A stretch of DNA of 13,775 nt from NCBI RefSeq assembly GCF_000611645.1, contig NW_014012308.1:1780-15554 (forward strand), in the 5' to 3' direction. The position numbers were made by a program, and so were the translations under genes. Numbering within the stretch: position 1 is the stretch's first letter; each line of letters starts with the position of its first letter. The notes beneath the pieces are model-generated. The model was not told the origin of the DNA. It made no database searches and worked only from the letters and a program-made list of their open reading frames with translations. Positions 8,801-13,775 of this stretch are shown here, one piece after another. This stretch comes from Monoraphidium neglectum (Eukaryota; Chlorophyta; Chlorophyceae; Sphaeropleales; Selenastraceae).

Positions 8801-11800
8801 GAGCGATAGTACCCGTTGATCAGAGCACCTGGAGTGCTTGTGGCCTGCGCTCTGCCGCACCGAGCGCCCCCCCGCCCCATGCTGTACCCGGGCGCGTCAG
8901 CCCTGCTTCTCGCCGGCGTCTCTCCTGCCGCCGCGCCGCTGCACGCGCCGGCCGCAACGGCGACGGCCCCGCAGCATACGACTTGACGCTGGGCGCGGCG
9001 GCGCGCCTGCAGCGGCAACTTGAGGACGCTCCCAGCAGCAGCAGCGACGGCGGCGAAAGCAGCTACGGGTCAGGGGCGTCGCCTTGGGAAGGGTCCGACA
9101 TGGTCAGCGTGCTGCCGCCGCCGGGAGCGCCGCAGAAGGTGATTGTGGTGCTACGACACGGGGCATCCACCTGGAATGAACAGGTGAGGGTGCATTGCTT
9201 CCCGCCGGCTACAACAGGGATGCATGCAAGCATCCAGCCGTGACGGCAGCGCCCATAGAACGTGGGCGCAAGCCGGCTGCAGGCGGGGCTGCAAGTGTGG
9301 CCGCGCGGGCGCGCGCCGCGCGGCGCACTGCGGGCCGAGGGCGCTCGCCGCCGCCGCGGTCGGCGCCAGGCCCGATGCTGTGGCAGCGCCCGCTGAGCGC
9401 CTGTCACTGACCCGCCCTCGCCCGGCTCGCCGCCTCTTGTCTCCCTCGGCCCCCGGCGCAACCAACGTTTCAAGGGCAGGATTCAGGTGAGGAGGGACGG
9501 CTTGCGAATGATACACACGACAGACCGCGCCTGCTGCTGCCCCTTGTCATAAGCGCCAGCTGCCGCACAGCGGCGGGGCATGGTGCAACAGCCGCCTGCA
9601 GAGGGCGGCGGCAGCGGGGCAAGGGCATGGGCGCCGGCGCTGGCAGTGCCTCGGCGTTGCTGCAGGGACTCTCTCGGGGTCTCTTCTGGCGGACCTGCCT
9701 TCCTGGCCCCCTTCTTCCTCACACGATCGCACGCGTTGGTACGGATGATACCTGCGCACGTGCGTGCAGGGCAACACCGATGAGTCAGAGCTCACCCAGG
9801 CGGGGTGGGAGCAGGCGCTGCGGGCGCGCGACGCGTTGCAGGACATCCAGTTTGACAGGTGCGCCTGCGCTGGGAAGGCGCTGGGGTGTCGAAGAAGAGC
9901 AAATGGGCTGCCAGGGTGCAGCCTGTGAGCAGAAGCCGCAGCGGCAGCAGTAGCAACAGCACCGGGCGCAGCAGTAGCATTGACCGCAGCAGCAGCAGCT
10001 GCAACAGCAGCAGCAATAGCACATGGCGCAGCAGCAGCAGCAGCAGCAGGGGCAGCAGCAAGGGCAGCAGCAGCAGCAGCAGCTAGCCGTGGGACGTGCA
10101 CGTCTCGGCCTGCACCCCGGGCCATGCCTGTGCGCAAGTAGGCGGTCACAGCCTCGGCGCCCGTGACAGCTCTCGTCTTTGCGCACCCGCCCTGAGCCGC
10201 CCCACGCCCCGACCGTGGCACGCGCAGCTGCTTCTCGAGCCCGCACACGCGGGCGCGGCAGACGGCGGAGCTGGTGTGCGACAGCCCCGTCTTCATGGAT
10301 AGCCTGAGGGAGTGCGACCTGGGATGGTGGGCGGCGGCCAGGGGATCCCTGTTTGGTTTCGGAGGTGGCGCACTGCATGCACATGCAAGCGCATGCGTGT
10401 GCAGGTGTATGTGCGTGCGTGTGTGCGTGTGTGTGTGTGTGTGTGCACATCAGCAATTGTGTGCGGGTACCGAGGGGGTTGGTGGGTGGGCGACACATGC
10501 GTGACGCATTACCCAAGGGGGCCCGGCAGCAGGGGCCGCAGCCTGACACAGGCAGCCTTGTCCTTGCACCGCAGTGTGGAATCGCGCTGCCTCTCCAAAC
10601 CTTTACGAATGCCTGCGACACAGTACAGCCTCGTGCCGCCCCTCGGTCAGCCGGCTCGTGCGCGTGCAGCGACCCACTGCCCTGGCCCCCGCGCAGGTTC
10701 CAAGGCATGCGCAACGATGACATCATGCGGCAGCACCCAGATGTCTACAGGTGCGGCTGGGGCCCTGGAGGCACAGCGCTCCACCTTGGCCCACAGGCCC
10801 GCCGTTTGTGACGCCGGCGGGGTGTGCCTGTCACGGCGACCCGCCCCACAATTGCAGAAGACTCTGGCCTTAGCACCCCCGCCCGGGCCCCTTGCGCCCT
10901 CGTTCGCGTCTCACTGCTTGCAACGCTATTGGTTTCCGGACGATACGCCCCGCCCCTGCCCTTGCTGCACGCGCTTCCGCTTGCGCCGCGCCAGGGTGTG
11001 GCGAGAGGAGCCGGAGCACTTTTGCCTCGAGGGCCGCTACCCAGTGCGGGACGCATTCAGGCAGGCGCAGCGGGCGTGGGCAGGTGAGGGCTGGGGCGGC
11101 GCCGCGGGCGCGGCTGGGTGATTTGGGCGGTGACACTCCCGCCACTCGGGCGCCTGTGTGGCGCCTGCGCGTCGCTTGCTCTGAGCACTGCGTGCAAAGC
11201 CAAGCAACCGCTTGCACACAACACGGCCAGTTGTCCCTCGCGCTGCTCACGGACATCATTCGTTGGTCCGACGTGTATGCCTCAACATTCACATGCACAC
11301 ACGCACACACACGCGCTTGTAGACGCACAAACTCACACTCACCAGCATGTGCACACGTGCACACGCATGCTCATCCTGACACACATACACCTTCACATGC
11401 ACACACATTCTCTCATAAACACACACACACATGCACACACACACACATGACCAGACATGCTGTCCCAGGAGGGCCACGTGCACCTGGTCATCACCCACAA
11501 GTCCATCCTGCGCGCGATGCTCTGCACCGCGATGGGCCTGCCGCCGTCCAAGTTCAGGTGCGGACACGCGAATTATGAACGACCTGCTTGCTACCAGCCT
11601 GAGGGCGCTTGCATGCACCTGCATCCCTGCGCAGGCTGCCTAATGTGGCCAGTCAAAAGCATAGGGAAGCGCGTCATGCGGTTGCCTAGAGCCCCGCCGC
11701 AGGGCAGCGCACGGGGCCCCCTTTCAACTCCTCATCGCCACCAACAACCGCCGCCGTCCCCCCTCGCGTCGCCACCCGTCGCCGTCCTCAAAAGGGCGAT

Positions 11801-11954
11801 CGACATCTCCAACGGCGCGATCTGCATGCTGCGCAGCCACGAGCGCGGCGTCAACCTGAGCGCCCTCAACCTGACCAGCCACCTGCAGCTGGAGGGCGTG
11901 AGGTACAGGGTGCCCAAGGTCAGCCGCAACGACGGCCTGCTGGCCAGGGGGTAG
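8797..11954 (+). CDS. Plastid-type histidine phosphatase, probable 2-carboxy-D-arabinitol-1-phosphatase-like (8 exons)
   Basis: Exons: 8797-9183, 9475-9486, 9770-9858, 10228-10326, 10697-10750, 10995-11083, 11455-11557, 11795-11951, then TAG at 11952-11954. All junctions are GT-AG, and the sum (990 nt) gives 330 residues with no frame break. Residues 1 to about 60 are Arg/Ser/Ala-rich, fitting a plastid transit peptide. The phosphoglycerate-mutase-like fold follows: VVLRHGASTWNE with phospho-acceptor H121, then GRIQGNTD, SSPHTRARQTAE with R171, LREC with E191, DLGWFQGM, EGRYPVRD and VITHKSIL with H258. All four expected catalytic positions are present. The STWNEQGRIQG and F..EGRYPVRD segments point to the plant group annotated as CA1P phosphatase, which removes tight-binding inhibitors of Rubisco. 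A different sugar-phosphate substrate cannot be excluded. Introns 3, 4 and 6 carry long simple repeats. It lies downstream of the BSD2-like gene on the same strand. Confidence 0.85.
9475..9486 (+). other. 12-nt microexon (exon 2 of the phosphatase) encoding GRIQ
   Basis: GGCAGGATTCAG is bounded by TTTCAAG and GTGAGG and is phase 0 on both sides. It encodes exactly the four residues needed between STWNEQ (exon 1) and GNTDES (exon 3) to complete the family motif WNxxGRIQGxxD. Exons 1 and 3 are also in phase without it. Skipping it would therefore delete only four residues, including R131, beside the active site. Confidence 0.75.
9937..10083 (+). repeat. Imperfect CAG-repeat tract inside intron 3
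   Basis: About 147 nt of CAG units, interrupted by TAG, CAA and GGG variants, lie within intron 3 (9859-10227). The longest pure runs are seven CAG at 10029-10049 and six at 10065-10082. The tract is not in the coding frame: reading on from exon 3 meets a TGA before it. It resembles the coding CAG tracts of the Q-rich gene 6 kb away. Confidence 0.85.
10405..10447 (+). repeat. (TG)n-rich tract in intron 4
   Basis: An alternating TG-rich run contains (GT)9 uninterrupted at 10427-10444. It lies in intron 4 (10327-10696) of the phosphatase gene, about 80-120 nt from the donor. The segment 10432-10447 is the exact reverse complement of 11432-11447 in intron 6. Confidence 0.9.
11286..11448 (+). 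repeat. (CA)n-rich tract in intron 6 abutting the acceptor
   Basis: About 160 nt of CA-rich sequence, with pure runs at 11419-11430 and 11434-11447, fill the 3' half of intron 6 (11084-11454). The repeat takes the place of a normal polypyrimidine tract, because it ends only 7 nt before the exon 7 acceptor (CATGACCAG). Confidence 0.9.
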
Positions 11955-13005
11955 CCGGCCCAGCGCGCGTTTGACCCCGCGTGCACTTTACCGCGTCTCG
12001 ATGATGTCTGAGTTGAAGCAGTGATATCATGTCTGACGAGGCGTGGTCTGTGAGGAAAGTTTCCTGGTCTTCATGGGCGGCTGGGGGCGTGGGTGGGTTT
12101 CACAACCTGGGAGCGGCGCGCGGACGAGGTTTTGAGTGACGCGCGTGTATTGTGATTCAGACCCCCGCTAATATCATTCTCAACCTCCCAGCCTGTCGCA
12201 GCTTCGTCCCTGTGTATGTTTTTGTGTTGGTTTATGGTCTCGTTTTTTTCACCCTGCACACATGTTTTTTTCCCGGGGACACAAGTTCTTAAGCAATCGT
12301 ACCGCCCCACACTCCTGACTCCTGGCCGCCAGAAGCTCCCCGATGTCCTGAGCACCCAAAATATTTTCAGCAGCAATGCCGCTGCAGGCCCCAACGCCGC
12401 GATGGAGACGAAACGCGAGCATGCGTGTGGGGCATGTGCTTCGTACATGGGACGCGCCCTGCCATCCGATGACCTCAGCTGAAGGGGGCCCCAAGGACAT
12501 GCAACGGCCCTGAGCGTTTGATCGCATGCCTGCGGTTTACTTCGCACCACGCCAGCAGGCTGTTGGCTGCCGGTTGCTCGAGAGCTCCCTCCTTGCGGCA
12601 TAGCGCTCGCTTCACGATGGTGCAGCGGGCCCGGCCAAGCAAGGCTGCAAGGTAGATGTATCCATTACACCGCCAACGACAGGAGTAAACAAGGAATCCC
12701 GGAGAATCTGACCGCCACACACTTGAGATAGCCAAGGCAGTGGCGCACTCTCCACTGTGCGGCGGACGTCACGGTCAGGCACCCTGGCCACGCCTCCAGT
12801 GACGCTGCGCGGATCAAGCTGGAAGCAGGCCAATTGCAAAACATTTTATCGCAGTGTTTGTCAGACGTATCATCTCAGCTGCTGCAAGCTTTCCTGTCCA
12901 GTGCACTGGCAAGATCGATAAATCGTCAAAGCACCCACGCACGGTGCTGGAGGAACAACGCGGACACGATTAGAGTAACAGCCACCATAATCCATCAGGA
13001 ACAGA
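11955..13005. other. Intergenic region after the phosphatase gene
   Basis: It is the presumed 3' untranslated region of the phosphatase gene followed by promoter sequence of the small-protein gene. It is less GC-rich than the genes, with T-rich runs around 12210-12280. No ORF with a recognisable product or good start context was found on either strand. No TGTAA poly(A) signal of the chlorophyte type is seen downstream of the stop. Confidence 0.5.
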
Positions 13006-13437
13006 ATGCGTGGCTTGCTGGTGCATCAAGCCCCTGCAATTGGGCGGCGTGTTGAATGCGCCCGCCGCGCTGCTGGCCCACCAGGAGTGTCAGCAGCATC
13101 GCCGCTCCCGCAGCGGCGCGGGCAGCGGATCGCCGTCGTACGTGCAGAGAAGCGCAACCGCCTGCAAGGTGAGCCGCTTGATGTTGCCTGCACGCCACAA
13201 CCCGACGTGGGTGCTTGCAATCCTGTAACCGCGAGCGACGGGGCAACGCATGGCCGGCGCGTCCCCCCAAGGCGCCCCCTCGCCTCTTCGACGCGGCTTC
13301 CTGTGCGACGCACCCCTGATTGGCGCTGCCGCTGGCGCCTGGCGTCTGGGCCCTCTGCAGACCAGTTGGATGAGGAGGAGCGGGTCCGAAGGGCGCGAGA
13401 GGACGAGCTGCGGGACCCCGCCAACTTCCTTGAGTGA
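13006..13437 (+). CDS. Small unknown protein, probably plastid-targeted, 79 aa (2 exons)
   Basis: Exons 13006-13168 and 13361-13434 plus a TGA at 13435-13437 give 79 residues. The intron (13169-13360, 192 nt) has donor CAAG|GTGAGC and acceptor CCCTCTGCAG. The ATG has A at -3, and an in-frame TAA stands at 12988-12990. Residues 1-47 are rich in Arg, Ala, Ser and Pro with no acidic residue except E17. They end in IAVVRA, like a chloroplast transit peptide with a V-R-A cleavage site. The remaining 32 residues are highly charged and helical (EEERVRRARED), ending in DPANFLE. I do not recognise the family. The intron is a multiple of three and contains no in-frame stop, so its retention would give a 143-residue form. 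The stop overlaps a good splice donor (CTTGA|GTGAGC). The true gene could therefore continue into a later exon. Confidence 0.6.
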   Translation: MRGLLVHQAPAIGRRVECARRAAGPPGVSAASPLPQRRGQRIAVVRAEKRNRLQGEPLDVACTPQPDVGACNPVTASDGATHGRRVPPRRPLASSTRLPVRRTPDWRCRWRLASGPSADQLDEEERVRRAREDELRDPANFLE

Positions 13438-13453
13438 GCGCGGGGCTTCGACC

Positions 13454-13500
13454 GGGGGGTTTGGGTTTGGGGGCGCATGGGTAGGGCGAGGTTGGGGGGG
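13454..13500 (+). other. G-quadruplex motif downstream of the small-protein stop
   Basis: Six G-runs of three or more lie at 13454-13459, 13463-13465, 13469-13473, 13479-13481, 13484-13486 and 13494-13500. Loops are 3, 3, 5, 2 and 7 nt. This satisfies the usual G3+N1-7 rule on the coding strand, 17 nt past the TGA. It would lie in the mRNA 3' untranslated region, or in an intron if the donor at the stop codon is used. Confidence 0.7.
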
Positions 13501-13624
13501 TAATTGAGTGGGATGGGGCGGTCGCAGGCGCGAGGGTGATCGAGGAGGTGAAAAGCACATGTGGGTGTTTGAGTGTGGGTTTGGTGGGAGGGGAGGGCGC
13601 GACACCAGAGAGGGTTGTGGGTAG

Positions 13625-13626
<2 letters not shown>

Positions 13627-13666
<40 letters not shown>

Positions 13667-13680
13667 TGTGTGTGTGTGTG
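13627..13680 (+). repeat. Compound microsatellite (AG)19(TG)8
   Basis: Nineteen uninterrupted AG units (13627-13664) pass directly into eight TG units (13665-13680). The tract lies 21 nt before a possible start codon at 13702, so it could be part of a promoter or leader. Confidence 0.95.
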
Positions 13681-13701
13681 TTGTGGCGAATGTTTGCAAT
13701 T

Positions 13702-13775
13702 ATGGCTAGCAGCGGCGCAGCTGGCCCCTGCTCAAACCTCGTCGCCTGCACCCGCCCCCGCGGCCTCCTCTGCCC
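13702..13775 (+). CDS. Possible N-terminus of a further gene, cut by the window end
   Basis: An ATG with A at -3 and G at +4 opens a frame that stays open for 24 codons to the window edge. It begins MASSGAAGPC and continues with a TRPRG segment, a composition compatible with a transit peptide. It is equally possible that this stretch is a later exon of the preceding small gene. An acceptor-like GCTAGCAG ends at 13712, and another frame here reads as an Ala/Pro-rich linker. No family can be named from so few residues. Confidence 0.25.
   Translation, partial: MASSGAAGPCSNLVACTRPRGLLC

Noticed and set aside
9859..10086. Ser-rich frame encoded by the CAG tract in intron 3
   Set aside because: It is not in the frame entering from exon 3, which meets a TGA first, and it starts with GTG at the splice donor. 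It is intronic repeat read in the AGC frame.

Overview
The window looks like nuclear DNA from a green alga (Chlorophyta). It is GC-rich. The recognisable genes are broken by short spliceosomal introns of about 150-370 nt with GTGAGG, GTGCGC or GTGCGG donors and mostly CAG acceptors. Simple repeats (CAG, CA/TG, AG) are frequent, and two of the genes belong to plant/algal plastid families. I see no bacterial operon layout or Shine-Dalgarno sites. No tRNA, rRNA or CRISPR was found, but that is by eye only. Species cannot be fixed from the sequence alone.

Layout, all supported genes on the + strand: (1) 1-2685 has no gene I can defend. Part of it (about 1458-2180) is less GC-rich and may hold decayed coding sequence; its end is the probable leader of the next gene. 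(2) 2686-5112 is a single-exon gene for an 808-residue glutamine-rich, prion-like protein of unknown function with a 17-residue polyQ run. Strong GC-rich inverted repeats begin 28 nt after its stop. (3) 5113-7854 is long non-coding sequence. (4) 7855-8323 is a two-exon gene for a small DnaJ-type zinc-finger protein with four CxxCxGxG motifs (BSD2-like). (5) 8797-11954 is an eight-exon gene for a 330-residue histidine phosphatase, most like the plant 2-carboxy-D-arabinitol-1-phosphate phosphatase group. It was reconstructed exon by exon and includes a 12-nt microexon. (6) 13006-13437 is a two-exon gene for a 79-residue unknown protein with a transit-peptide-like start. A G-quadruplex motif and an (AG)19(TG)8 tract follow it. 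(7) A possible start of another gene lies at 13702 and runs off the window.

Two points deserve most attention. First, if the family calls hold, a Rubisco-assembly chaperone-like gene and a gene for a phosphatase that removes a Rubisco inhibitor sit head-to-tail 473 bp apart, followed by an uncharacterised small protein that also looks plastid-targeted. Second, the phosphatase gene carries complementary (TG)n and (CA)n tracts in introns 4 and 6, able to pair across exons 5-6. Skipping those exons would create a stop codon exactly at the new junction, which suggests a possible RNA-level switch. Both ideas are inferences that need expression or comparative data.
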